DNA of 5,588 nucleotides from Defluviitaleaceae bacterium (GCA_009782245.1 WRKK01000175.1:1-5588); one strand, 5' to 3'; numbered from the stretch's first letter, positions 1-5,523 are shown. Notes: generated by a model not told the origin, from the sequence alone. A program made the numbers and translations.

Positions 1-2
1 AC

Positions 3-122
3 GGTCGCCCGTTTGTCAAGCAGGTCGGTCGCCCGTTCGTTAGGCGGGTCGGTCGCCCGTTTCCCCATTCCGATTTAGCCCGACGGGACAAGCGGGTCGG
101 TTGCCCGTTTCCCCATTCCGAT
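3..122. repeat. 24-bp tandem repeat array, cut by window edge
   Basis: Five consecutive 24-bp units start at 3, 27, 51, 75 and 99. Four begin with GGTCGCCCGTT or GGTTGCCCGTT (3-13, 27-37, 51-61, 99-109); the unit at 75 is diverged at its start but ends like unit 2 with GCGGGTC. Units 3 and 5 match along their whole length apart from one base, and the matching block 44-74 versus 92-122 is 31 nt with one difference. The array probably continues to the left of the window. It is far richer in G+C than the neighbouring genes and lies 26 bp beyond the stop codon of the minus-strand LPMO gene. Internal dyads exist (for example CCGAC at 80-84 with GTCGG at 96-100), so a role in ending that transcript is possible but not shown. 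Confidence 0.85.
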
Positions 123-147
123 ACAAGCTAATTAGTCTCCCCTATCT

Positions 148-1119
148 TTACGGCATTGCCCGAAACAGCGAATGTGCCACACCTGGTGCCCAGTTTGGAT
201 CGCCGTTGTGCGTAAATGTTTGCAACACTTGGTAATTAGCACCGTTGTGCAGAACAATATCGCCGATTGTGTATATTGTGCCAACTGTTCCCGAAAATGG
301 TCTGGTTGTTGGTGTTTGCGGTGGTTGCGGTTGTGGTGGTGTTGTTGGTGGTGTTGGCGTTGGTGTTGGTGTTGTCGGCGTTGGCGGTGTTGGTGTTGGT
401 GTTGGCGTTGGTGCTGGCGTTGTCGGCGTTGTTGGTGCTGGCGTTGGCGGCGGCGTTGTTGGTGCGGTTGGTGTTCCGCCGCTAACTTCAACATCTAGCA
501 CCTTAAACCAAGAAGTTTCAACATCGGCAACGTCCCAAACGCCTAAAATAATGTGGTAGCCTAGCCTGTCGGCGGGTATTTCTATTGTGTGCGTTGTGTG
601 CTGAACTGGCATTGGTGCTAACCAGCCCTCACCGTCAAACACGTTAAAAGAGCCGAGGTATTCAAAAGCATCTATCGTAAGCGGCTCGTTGGGGTTCCAG
701 CCCTGGTTGGTAATGTAATATCTAAAGCCAAAAGTGCGATGAGCCGCCGTAAAATGCCATGTTAAGTTGTGTTCGCCAACTGTAACGGGCGTACGATGCC
801 AGCGGTCTGCGGTTTGCTCTGCTAGTGCGGGGAATGCGTTTAAGTTCCACGGGCCGCCAGCGGTAATTACTTGGTGTAATTCTAGTCCATTTTGTAGAGC
901 GTTTCGCGGGGCTTCGCCTACACTTTGCGGCTCATATGCCGCCGCGCCTATGTTACTGTTTAACCTGCCGCCATGTGCAGAGCCTAAATAGGCTCTATCG
1001 TTAAAAATCCAGCCGTGCGCCAAAACGGTGCTACTGTTCGCAAATGCCAATAAAAACGCCAATGCGAGTGCTGTTCGCAAAAATATTTTTTTTGTGAAAG
1101 ATTTTCCCAAAATTTTCAT
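148..1119 (-). CDS. Secreted AA10 (CBM33) lytic polysaccharide monooxygenase-like protein with CBM5/12-like chitin-binding domain
   Basis: A 323-residue precursor, probably exported and acting on chitin or a similar insoluble polysaccharide by copper-dependent oxidative cleavage. Residues 1-34 are a signal peptide (basic start, hydrophobic core, VLA end) that leaves His35 as the mature N-terminus (HGWIFNDRAY), as the AA10 copper brace requires. Other family marks are YEPQSV (62-67), the second brace His127 in LTWHFTAAHRTF, then ITNQGWNP and WDVADVETSWFKVLDV (195-210). A Pro/Thr linker spans about 216-274. Residues 277-323 resemble CBM5/12, with IGDIVLHNGANYQ and GDPNWAPGVAHSLF. The whole protein has no cysteine, so the disulfides of CBP21-type enzymes are absent, and Trp204 stands where the axial Phe is expected. 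AGAAAGGAA at 1128-1136, 8 nt before the ATG, supports the start. It is transcribed divergently from pcrA. Family assignment is secure; substrate is inferred from the binding module. Confidence 0.9.
   Translation of the reverse strand: MKILGKSFTKKIFLRTALALAFLLAFANSSTVLAHGWIFNDRAYLGSAHGGRLNSNIGAAAYEPQSVGEAPRNALQNGLELHQVITAGGPWNLNAFPALAEQTADRWHRTPVTVGEHNLTWHFTAAHRTFGFRYYITNQGWNPNEPLTIDAFEYLGSFNVFDGEGWLAPMPVQHTTHTIEIPADRLGYHIILGVWDVADVETSWFKVLDVEVSGGTPTAPTTPPPTPAPTTPTTPAPTPTPTPTPPTPTTPTPTPTPPTTPPQPQPPQTPTTRPFSGTVGTIYTIGDIVLHNGANYQVLQTFTHNGDPNWAPGVAHSLFRAMP
298..474 (-). repeat. Low-complexity Pro/Thr linker-coding tract in the LPMO gene
   Basis: On the plus strand this is a G/T-rich tract built from GGTGTT, GGCGTT and similar hexamers. 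On the coding strand it reads as alternating Thr and Pro codons for residues 216-274, which join the catalytic domain to the chitin-binding module. The hexamer periodicity (two codons) keeps frame when units are gained or lost, so linker length can drift without breaking the protein. Several long open frames on the opposite strand here are by-products of this composition and not genes. Confidence 0.8.
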
Positions 1120-1143
1120 ATTAAAAATTCCTTTCTAAATTTA

Positions 1144-1179
1144 TTTGATTTGTTTGATTTGTGTGGCTTGTGTGGCTTG
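1144..1179. repeat. Four 9-bp tandem units in the LPMO leader
   Basis: Two identical TTTGATTTG units (1144-1152, 1153-1161) are followed at once by two identical TGTGGCTTG units (1162-1170, 1171-1179). A partly related TGCGGCATA follows. On the LPMO coding strand these read CAAGCCACA twice and then CAAATCAAA twice, lying between the predicted promoter and the ribosome binding site, so they would be in the mRNA leader. They could be a tandem duplication with no role or a repeated protein-binding site. Confidence 0.7.
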
Positions 1180-1182
1180 TGC

Positions 1183-1193
1183 GGCATAATGCC
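1183..1193. promoter_or_regulatory. Small dyad GGCAT-A-ATGCC, possible operator
   Basis: A perfect 5-bp dyad around one central base, about 45 bp downstream of the predicted LPMO start of transcription. GCTT (1175-1178) and AAGC (1194-1197) extend the symmetry outward, with a 4-nt bulge on one side. Position and symmetry would fit a repressor site or a weak leader hairpin for the LPMO transcript. No known operator consensus is recognised. Confidence 0.3.
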
Positions 1194-1235
1194 AAGCGTA
1201 AAATGCGAATTTTTAGCCGACAATTCCCACTTATT

Positions 1236-1265
1236 ATAATAGCACAACAAATAACAAAGTTTCAA
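1236..1265 (-). promoter_or_regulatory. Predicted sigma-A-type promoter for the LPMO gene
   Basis: Read on the minus strand: -35 TTGAAA (1260-1265, 5 of 6 consensus), an 18-bp spacer, then -10 TATTAT (1236-1241, 5 of 6) preceded by TGC, giving an extended -10. A perfect TATAAT also overlaps at 1233-1238 but has a poorer -35 match. Transcription would start near 1229 and leave a leader of about 110 nt that carries the 9-bp repeats. Confidence 0.5.
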
Positions 1266-1292
1266 CAAAAATTTTTTATCTTGCAACTTTAT

Positions 1293-1321
1293 TTGTAATT
1301 CATTTGCAAAAGTGATATAAT
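1293..1321 (+). promoter_or_regulatory. Predicted extended -10 promoter for pcrA
   Basis: TTGTAA (1293-1298, 4 of 6) is followed after 17 bp by a perfect TATAAT (1316-1321) with TG at 1313-1314, the extended -10 arrangement. Transcription would start around 1328, only a few bases before the first possible ATG at 1334 and about 27 nt before the ATG at 1355. This promoter is back to back with the LPMO promoter, and the two -35 boxes are about 28 bp apart. Confidence 0.65.
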
Positions 1322-1354
1322 GTTTACAAACGAATGAAACGGAAGTGTGTTACT

Positions 1355-3547
1355 ATGAAAAATAACCTTAATTCAATGCAACAGGCGGCAATTAAGCACA
1401 TAAAAGGGCCTTTACTTATTTTTGCGGGTGCGGGTTCGGGTAAGACACGGGTTTTAACGCATAGAATAGCCCACCTAATTGAAAAAGGGGTCGATCCTTA
1501 CAATATTTTAGCAATAACTTTTACTAACAAAGCGGCAAAAGAAATGAAAGAACGCGCCGCAGCTATTGCCGATAATAGCGACCGTTGCTGGATTTCCACT
1601 TTTCACTCTGCTTGTGTGCGTATTTTACGAATAGATATTGACAAAATAGGCTATAATACCCGATTTTCTATCTTCGATGCAGCCGATTCTGAACGCCTTA
1701 TAAAGGACATTTTGGAAGAACTTAACTTGGACACCAAACTGTACCCAGCAAAATACATCGCAAGCGTTATTAGCGGTCAAAAAAACGAACTTAAAACACC
1801 AGACGATTTTTACAAAGCGTCCGCTGGCGATTTTAACAAAAGCAATATAGCCGAAGTTTACAATCTCTATCAACAGCGGCTTAAACTAAACAATGCACTA
1901 GATTTTGACGACATAATCTTCAACACAGTAGAACTTTTTAAGCAATGCCCCGATGTTTTAGAACGCTACCAAAACCGCTTTTATTACATTATGGTAGACG
2001 AATACCAAGATACCAATAACGCCCAATATATGTTAGTTTCTTTGCTTGCCAAAAAATACCAAAATATTTGCGTTGTGGGCGACGATGACCAAAGTATTTA
2101 CGGCTGGCGGGGTGCTAATATCCAAAATATACTCAACTTTAACAAGGATTTCCCTAAGGCAAAAGTTATAAAGTTGGAGCAAAATTATCGGTCAACAAAA
2201 ACTATTTTGGGTTCTGCCAACAGCGTTATAAGCAACAATGTAACCCGCAGCGAAAAATCGTTGTGGACGGAAAATATTAGCGGCGAAAAAATAAAAGTAT
2301 ACAAAGCCGAAAATGAACGTGATGAAGCGGCTTTTACAGCGGTAACAATAAAATTGGCAGTGCAAAACGGGGCAAAATACAGCGATTTTGCGGTTTTATA
2401 CCGCACCAACTCGCAATCTAGGCCTGTGGAAGATAGGTTCGTTATTTCGGATATTCCGTACAGAATATACGGCGGAATCCGCTTTTATGAACGTGCCGAA
2501 ATTAAAGATTTGCTTTCGTACCTAAAAGCTATCGATAACCCTAGCGATAACATCGCATTAACCCGCATAATAAACGTGCCGCGCCGCAATATCGGCAAAA
2601 TAACAATCCAAGAAGTGCAGCAATATGCCTACGAAAACGGAATATCCATGTATTACGCCATAAAAGAATCTGACCAAATGCCGAAATTAACGCCGCGGGC
2701 AACAGTTTCACTAGAAAAATTTGCAAACCTTTTAGATGGTTTTAGCGATTTTGCCGCCACTAACACCATCACGGCTGTCATAAAAAAAGTTTTGGCAGAT
2801 ACCGATTACATTAAAAGTTTGCAAGATGGCACAGTAGAGGCCGCAAACAAAGTAGAAAACATAAACGAACTACTAACAAAAGCGGTAGAATTTGAAAACG
2901 CCAACCCCGAAGAACCAACTTTATCCGCCTTTTTGGCGGAAGTTAGCCTTGTCGCCGATATTGACAACTACGAAGAGCAAGCCGATACGGTTTCTTTAAT
3001 GACGATGCACAGCGCCAAAGGGCTAGAATTTGCCAACGTTTTTATTGCTGGCTTTGAAGAGGGAATCTTCCCAACATACCGCAGTGCAACAAGCGGCAAT
3101 TTGGACGACCTAGAAGAAGAACGCCGTTTGTGCTACGTTGGCATAACTAGGGCAAAACAAACTTTGCACCTAACATGGCCAGCAAGCCGCATTAGGCAAG
3201 GCAGAGAAATGAACTCGGCGGTAAGCCGCTTTATAAAAGAAATCCCGCAAGATAATTATGAATATGTGTATATGCAGGGCAGATCTACCACCACAAAGCC
3301 GCCAATAAGCCCCCGCAAAGCCATCGCCGAAAAGCAAGTTAATCCGTACCGCAAAGAGATTCCCGCACCAAAGAACAAACCGTTTAACTTCAGCGTTGGC
3401 GACCGTGTTAGACAAATGCGTTACGGTGCAGGCGAAATAATCGCAATAGATTCCGCTGGTGCAGACTACGAAGTAACAATTAAATTTGACATCGCAGGCG
3501 AAAAAAAACTTATGGCAAATTTACTAAAACTTGTCCCAGAAAATTAG
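1355..3547 (+). CDS. pcrA: ATP-dependent DNA helicase PcrA (UvrD/Rep family, SF1A)
   Basis: A 730-residue 3'-5' DNA helicase, the Gram-positive counterpart of UvrD, used in nucleotide excision repair and in clearing proteins and collisions from DNA. All SF1A motifs are present (numbering from the 1355 start): Q motif LNSMQQAAI near 5-13, Walker A AGAGSGKT 24-31, Ia TFTNKAA 55-61, II VDEYQDTN 214-221, III GDDDQSIYGWRGA 242-254, IV LEQNYRS 274-280, V TMHSAKGLEF 550-559, VI YVGITRAK 594-601. Residues about 679-730 (FSVGDRVRQMRYGAGEI...) match the C-terminal Tudor-like domain known to contact RNA polymerase in PcrA. Length is normal for the family. An in-frame ATG at 1334 would add seven residues, but it has no ribosome binding site and almost touches the predicted transcription start, whereas GGAAG at 1341-1345 sits 9 nt before 1355. 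Monocistronic as far as can be seen. Confidence 0.93.
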   Translation: MKNNLNSMQQAAIKHIKGPLLIFAGAGSGKTRVLTHRIAHLIEKGVDPYNILAITFTNKAAKEMKERAAAIADNSDRCWISTFHSACVRILRIDIDKIGYNTRFSIFDAADSERLIKDILEELNLDTKLYPAKYIASVISGQKNELKTPDDFYKASAGDFNKSNIAEVYNLYQQRLKLNNALDFDDIIFNTVELFKQCPDVLERYQNRFYYIMVDEYQDTNNAQYMLVSLLAKKYQNICVVGDDDQSIYGWRGANIQNILNFNKDFPKAKVIKLEQNYRSTKTILGSANSVISNNVTRSEKSLWTENISGEKIKVYKAENERDEAAFTAVTIKLAVQNGAKYSDFAVLYRTNSQSRPVEDRFVISDIPYRIYGGIRFYERAEIKDLLSYLKAIDNPSDNIALTRIINVPRRNIGKITIQEVQQYAYENGISMYYAIKESDQMPKLTPRATVSLEKFANLLDGFSDFAATNTITAVIKKVLADTDYIKSLQDGTVEAANKVENINELLTKAVEFENANPEEPTLSAFLAEVSLVADIDNYEEQADTVSLMTMHSAKGLEFANVFIAGFEEGIFPTYRSATSGNLDDLEEERRLCYVGITRAKQTLHLTWPASRIRQGREMNSAVSRFIKEIPQDNYEYVYMQGRSTTTKPPISPRKAIAEKQVNPYRKEIPAPKNKPFNFSVGDRVRQMRYGAGEIIAIDSAGADYEVTIKFDIAGEKKLMANLLKLVPEN

Positions 3548-3567
3548 CAGGATACGATAAGTAGGAG

Positions 3568-3600
3568 CAAGTAGGAGCAAATTATGTTTGCTCCTACTTG
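3568..3600 (+). terminator. Perfect 14-bp hairpin after pcrA, probable terminator
   Basis: CAAGTAGGAGCAAA (3568-3581) pairs perfectly with TTTGCTCCTACTTG (3587-3600) across the 5-nt loop TTATG. It begins 20 bp after the pcrA stop. The following sequence is T-rich but broken by G runs (TTGGGGGTTTTGGG), so it is not a textbook intrinsic terminator. The left arm is partly duplicated: GTAGGAGCAA occurs at 3561-3570 and again at 3571-3580. This lets the right arm pair in either of two registers. Confidence 0.65.
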
Positions 3601-3615
3601 TTGGGGGTTTTGGGT

Positions 3616-3644
3616 TTGCCACCAACACAATTTTATAGTATAAT
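3616..3644 (+). promoter_or_regulatory. Strong predicted sigma-A-type promoter for the FMN-enzyme gene
   Basis: TTGCCA (3616-3621, 5 of 6) and a perfect TATAAT (3639-3644) are separated by exactly 17 bp. Transcription would start near 3651, giving a leader of about 57 nt. It lies just after the pcrA hairpin, so the FMN-enzyme gene is probably its own transcription unit. Confidence 0.75.
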
Positions 3645-3660
3645 TTAGGTAGTACAAAAT

Positions 3661-3690
3661 TTTCAACAATTTCCAACAATTTCCAAAAAC
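3661..3690. repeat. Three 10-bp tandem units in the FMN-enzyme leader
   Basis: TTTCAACAAT, TTCCAACAAT and TTCCAAAAAC follow one another directly, just before the AGAAAGGG ribosome binding site at 3691-3698. The first two differ at one base and the third diverges at its end. They would lie in the mRNA leader. A similar TTTCAACAA also occurs at 1260-1268 in the pcrA/LPMO promoter region. Function unknown. Confidence 0.55.
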
Positions 3691-3707
3691 AGAAAGGGTA
3701 AAAAATT

Positions 3708-4592
3708 ATGAACCAAACACACGATTCTAATGTAATAACAAGAAATTATTTTGACTCGCTGCTGCTAGAGATGCGGCATTTTGACGCTGTTATTCCCGAT
3801 ACAAGTTTTACGCTATTTGGCGAGACGTTCAAAACGCCGATAATGATGGCGGCGTTGTCCCATTTGAATAAATGCCACCCCGCAGGGCTGGAAGAAATGG
3901 CGCGCGGGGCTTTAGCGGCTGGCTCGGTTATGTGGTCGGGAATGGGCGAAGACGAGGAAATAGAACGCATTTGCAAAACGGGTGCAAAAACAATAAAAAT
4001 TGTTAAGCCCCATTTGGATAACGCCGAAGTTATCCGCGAACTAACTTTTGCGGAAAAAATGGGCTGCATTGCCGTTGGCGTTGACGTTGACCACGCTTTT
4101 AACGGAAACGGCGAATACGACAATATTTTTGGCACAGTTCCTCTGGCTGGCAAAAGCACGGAAGAACTGGCAAGTTTTGTAAAAGCAACAAAACTACCGT
4201 TCATAATAAAAGGCGTTTTAAGCGTACAAGATGCCAAAAAATGCCTGCAAATAGGGGTTTCTGGAATAGTAGTTTCGCACCATCACGGAATTATGAATTA
4301 CGCCGTGCCGCCGCTTATGATTTTGCCAGAAATTGTCAAAGCCGTTGCAGGAAAAATGGCTATTTTTGTAGATTGCGGCATTGAAAGCGGCATGGACGCT
4401 TACAAAGCCATGGCACTAGGTGCAACAGCAGTTTCGGTAGGCCGCGCAATGATGGGCCCGCTCACCGACGGCGCCGCACCAGCCGTAACCAAAAAAATAA
4501 ACGAAATGACCGCCCAACTAGCAGGTGCAATGGCAAGAACAGCCGTACCAAATTTAGCTAATATGGACTCTAGCGTTGTTTGGCGACTGTAA
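3708..4592 (+). CDS. FMN-dependent alpha-hydroxy-acid dehydrogenase-like protein, divergent active site
   Basis: A 294-residue cytoplasmic TIM-barrel protein related to the lactate/glycolate oxidase family. Signs are DTSFTLFGETFKTPIMMAAL (31-50), the LSVQDAKKCLQIGVSGIVVS strand-helix unit (171-190) preceded by Lys168 of PFIIKGV, the SHHHG segment (190-194) in place of the family's SNHGG with the catalytic-position His192 kept, and DCGIESGMDAYKAMALGA (222-239) with GRAMMGPL (245-252) for FMN phosphate binding. It is shorter than the usual 350-390 residues, chiefly at the N-terminus. The Arg after SNHGG that holds the substrate carboxylate is Ile195, and the usual YVYKD tyrosine region reads KIVKPHLD. 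It probably binds flavin, but its substrate cannot be named. AGAAAGGG (3691-3698), 9 nt upstream, supports the start. It has its own promoter and no co-transcribed partner before the GC-rich repeat. Confidence 0.78.
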   Translation: MNQTHDSNVITRNYFDSLLLEMRHFDAVIPDTSFTLFGETFKTPIMMAALSHLNKCHPAGLEEMARGALAAGSVMWSGMGEDEEIERICKTGAKTIKIVKPHLDNAEVIRELTFAEKMGCIAVGVDVDHAFNGNGEYDNIFGTVPLAGKSTEELASFVKATKLPFIIKGVLSVQDAKKCLQIGVSGIVVSHHHGIMNYAVPPLMILPEIVKAVAGKMAIFVDCGIESGMDAYKAMALGATAVSVGRAMMGPLTDGAAPAVTKKINEMTAQLAGAMARTAVPNLANMDSSVVWRL

Positions 4593-4603
4593 AATCTAAA
4601 ACC

Positions 4604-4677
4604 GTGGGACTCCGCCCCACACCCCGCAAGGGCGCTGCCCCTTGACCCCGCAAGGAGCGCGCCCCTTGACCCGCTAA
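4604..4677 (+). repeat. GC-rich intergenic repeat, copy 1 (hairpin plus two 24-nt units)
   Basis: Starting 12 bp after the FMN-enzyme stop codon, GTGGG (4604-4608) pairs with CCCAC (4616-4620). Two 24-nt units follow (4622-4645 and 4646-4669) that differ at only three positions, then a partial third unit, CCCGCTAA (4670-4677). Each unit holds its own hairpin: CAAGGG (4627-4632) with CCCTTG (4639-4644), and CAAGG (4651-4655) with CCTTG (4664-4668). A second copy lies in opposite orientation at 5493-5588. The composition differs strongly from the flanking genes, as expected of an interspersed repeat family. It may also act as a transcription end for the upstream gene. Confidence 0.85.
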
Positions 4678-4703
4678 TATTTTAATGGTTTTTCGTATCA
4701 ATT

Positions 4704-4729
4704 TGGCGAGATTAGGGTGCTGTTCGCCA
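4704..4729. promoter_or_regulatory. Inverted repeat TGGCGA...TCGCCA upstream of trmB
   Basis: TGGCGA (4704-4709) and TCGCCA (4724-4729) form 6-bp arms 14 nt apart, ending 33 bp before the trmB start codon. This could be an operator or a leader hairpin. No convincing -35/-10 pair was found between copy 1 of the GC repeat and trmB: TAAAAT at 4733-4738 has no -35 at a proper distance. Confidence 0.25.
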
Positions 4730-4762
4730 TTGTAAAATACAACCAAAACAAGGATAAAAAAA

Positions 4763-5395
4763 ATGAGAATAAGAAAAAAGCCATGGGCAAAAAAGGAATT
4801 GGCGGAAAACCCGTATATATTGCGAAATTCCGAGCAGTATGCACTAAAATTTGCCGATTATTTTAACAACGACCAGCCTATCCACCTGGAATTAGGCTGC
4901 GGAAAAGGGCATTTTATAGTTGCCACCGCTAAAAATAACCCGCAAATAAACCACATAGCCGTAGAACGTGAGCCAACGGTTTTGGCAATGGCGGCAAGGT
5001 TAGCAAAATCGGAAGCAAACACAACTGCTCCGCTGGTGTTTGTTGAACTAGATGCCGCAAAATTGTGCGATTATTTTAACCCGCACGAAGTAAGCCGATT
5101 ATACATTAATTTTTGCGACCCTTGGCCACGCAGAAAAAAATGGGCAAAGCGGCGTTTAACCCACGCAAATTTTTTGAAAATATACGAAACCCTGCAAATT
5201 CCAGAAATTTTCTTTAAGACGGACAACCGCATTCTGTTCGAATTTTCCATAAACCAGTTTTCGGAATGCGGCTGGATAATGCGGAACATATCGCTAGATT
5301 TACACAAAAGCGATTATCCCGATAATATTATGACGGAATACGAAGAAAAATTTTCGCCACTAGGCCCGATTTATAGGTTAGAGGCGTATAAGTAA
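4763..5395 (+). CDS. trmB: tRNA (guanine-46-N7)-methyltransferase TrmB
   Basis: A 210-residue SAM-dependent methyltransferase that makes 7-methylguanosine at position 46 of the tRNA variable loop. Visible marks in order: the N-terminal MRIRKKPWA segment typical of Firmicute TrmB, SAM-binding motif I LELGCGKGHFI (42-52), acidic residues VERE (67-70), the TrmB signature INFCDPWP (115-122) followed by RRKKWAKRRLTH, FKTDNR (151-156), and TEYEEKFSPLG (191-201) near the C-terminus, where the family's conserved T-x-Y-E segment lies. Length is normal. The basic stretch after DPWP seems one residue longer than in the B. subtilis-type sequence I recall, and is encoded across a run of seven A residues; the frame stays intact. 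The start is supported by AAGGA (4750-4754), 8 nt upstream. It stands alone between two inverted GC-rich repeats, without a clear promoter. Confidence 0.93.
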   Translation: MRIRKKPWAKKELAENPYILRNSEQYALKFADYFNNDQPIHLELGCGKGHFIVATAKNNPQINHIAVEREPTVLAMAARLAKSEANTTAPLVFVELDAAKLCDYFNPHEVSRLYINFCDPWPRRKKWAKRRLTHANFLKIYETLQIPEIFFKTDNRILFEFSINQFSECGWIMRNISLDLHKSDYPDNIMTEYEEKFSPLGPIYRLEAYK

Positions 5396-5396
5396 C

Positions 5397-5433
5397 GCAA
5401 ACAAGGGCAAATTTGACGTTTGCCCTTGTTTGC
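5397..5433 (+). terminator. Perfect 15-bp hairpin directly after trmB, probable terminator
   Basis: GCAAACAAGGGCAAA (5397-5411) pairs perfectly with TTTGCCCTTGTTTGC (5419-5433) across the 7-nt loop TTTGACG. It begins one base after the TAA stop. The T-tract is short (TATTTTG). Its layout, with an A-ended left arm and a T-started right arm around a small loop, resembles the hairpin after pcrA. Confidence 0.75.
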
Positions 5434-5503
5434 TATTTTGAAATATCCCCAAAAAAGCTGAATAAAACACACTCATTCAACATTAACAAAACTTAGCGGG
5501 TCA

Positions 5504-5523
5504 CCTGCCCGCTGGCAGGCGGG
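5504..5523. repeat. 20-bp double-hairpin unit, copy a, nested in GC-rich repeat
   Basis: CCTGCCCGCTGGCAGGCGGG on the plus strand. It holds two overlapping dyads: CCTGCC with GGCAGG, and CCCGC with GCGGG, which cannot form at once. On the minus strand it sits between GCCCCT and TGACCC, which are joined directly in copy 1 at 4666/4667. Confidence 0.8.

Noticed and set aside
3..122. CRISPR array
   Set aside because: Units are 24 bp and directly tandem, with no unique spacers between repeats, and no cas genes are present.
3..131. Partial coding gene ending at the TAA 129-131
   Set aside because: The open frame is fully accounted for by the 24-bp repeat and the opposite strand is open too. No start or non-repeat coding sequence is visible, so it is recorded as a repeat and a finding only.
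132..559. Long open frames opposite or overlapping the LPMO linker, including a Gln/His/Arg-rich one and Cys/Trp- or Val/Gly-rich ones
   Set aside because: They exist because the hexamer repeat lacks stops in several frames. Their composition is extreme and they overlap a gene with signal peptide, catalytic motifs and ribosome binding site.
3746..4237. 163-codon minus-strand open frame inside the FMN-enzyme gene
   Set aside because: No recognisable family and no ribosome binding site noted; it shadows the conserved FMN-dehydrogenase barrel frame, which explains the lack of stops.
3708..4592. Type 2 isopentenyl-diphosphate isomerase
   Set aside because: It shares the FMN barrel fold, but the IDI-2 MTGG-type segment is absent (PIMMAALSHL here) and the SHHHG/DCGI pattern fits the hydroxy-acid dehydrogenase family better.
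4604..4677. tRNA or structured small RNA gene between the FMN-enzyme gene and trmB
   Set aside because: The stems are repeated in two near-identical 24-nt units and an inverted copy exists at 5493-5588; no cloverleaf or T-loop sequence is present.
5111..5160. Frameshift at the seven-A run in trmB
   Set aside because: The frame continues through AKRRLTH and all downstream TrmB motifs, so at most one codon is inserted relative to some relatives.
5438..5466. Plus-strand promoter TTGAAA-17 bp-AATAAA after trmB
   Set aside because: The -10 matches only 4 of 6, the region is simply A/T-rich, and no gene follows inside the window; it leads into the GC-rich repeat.
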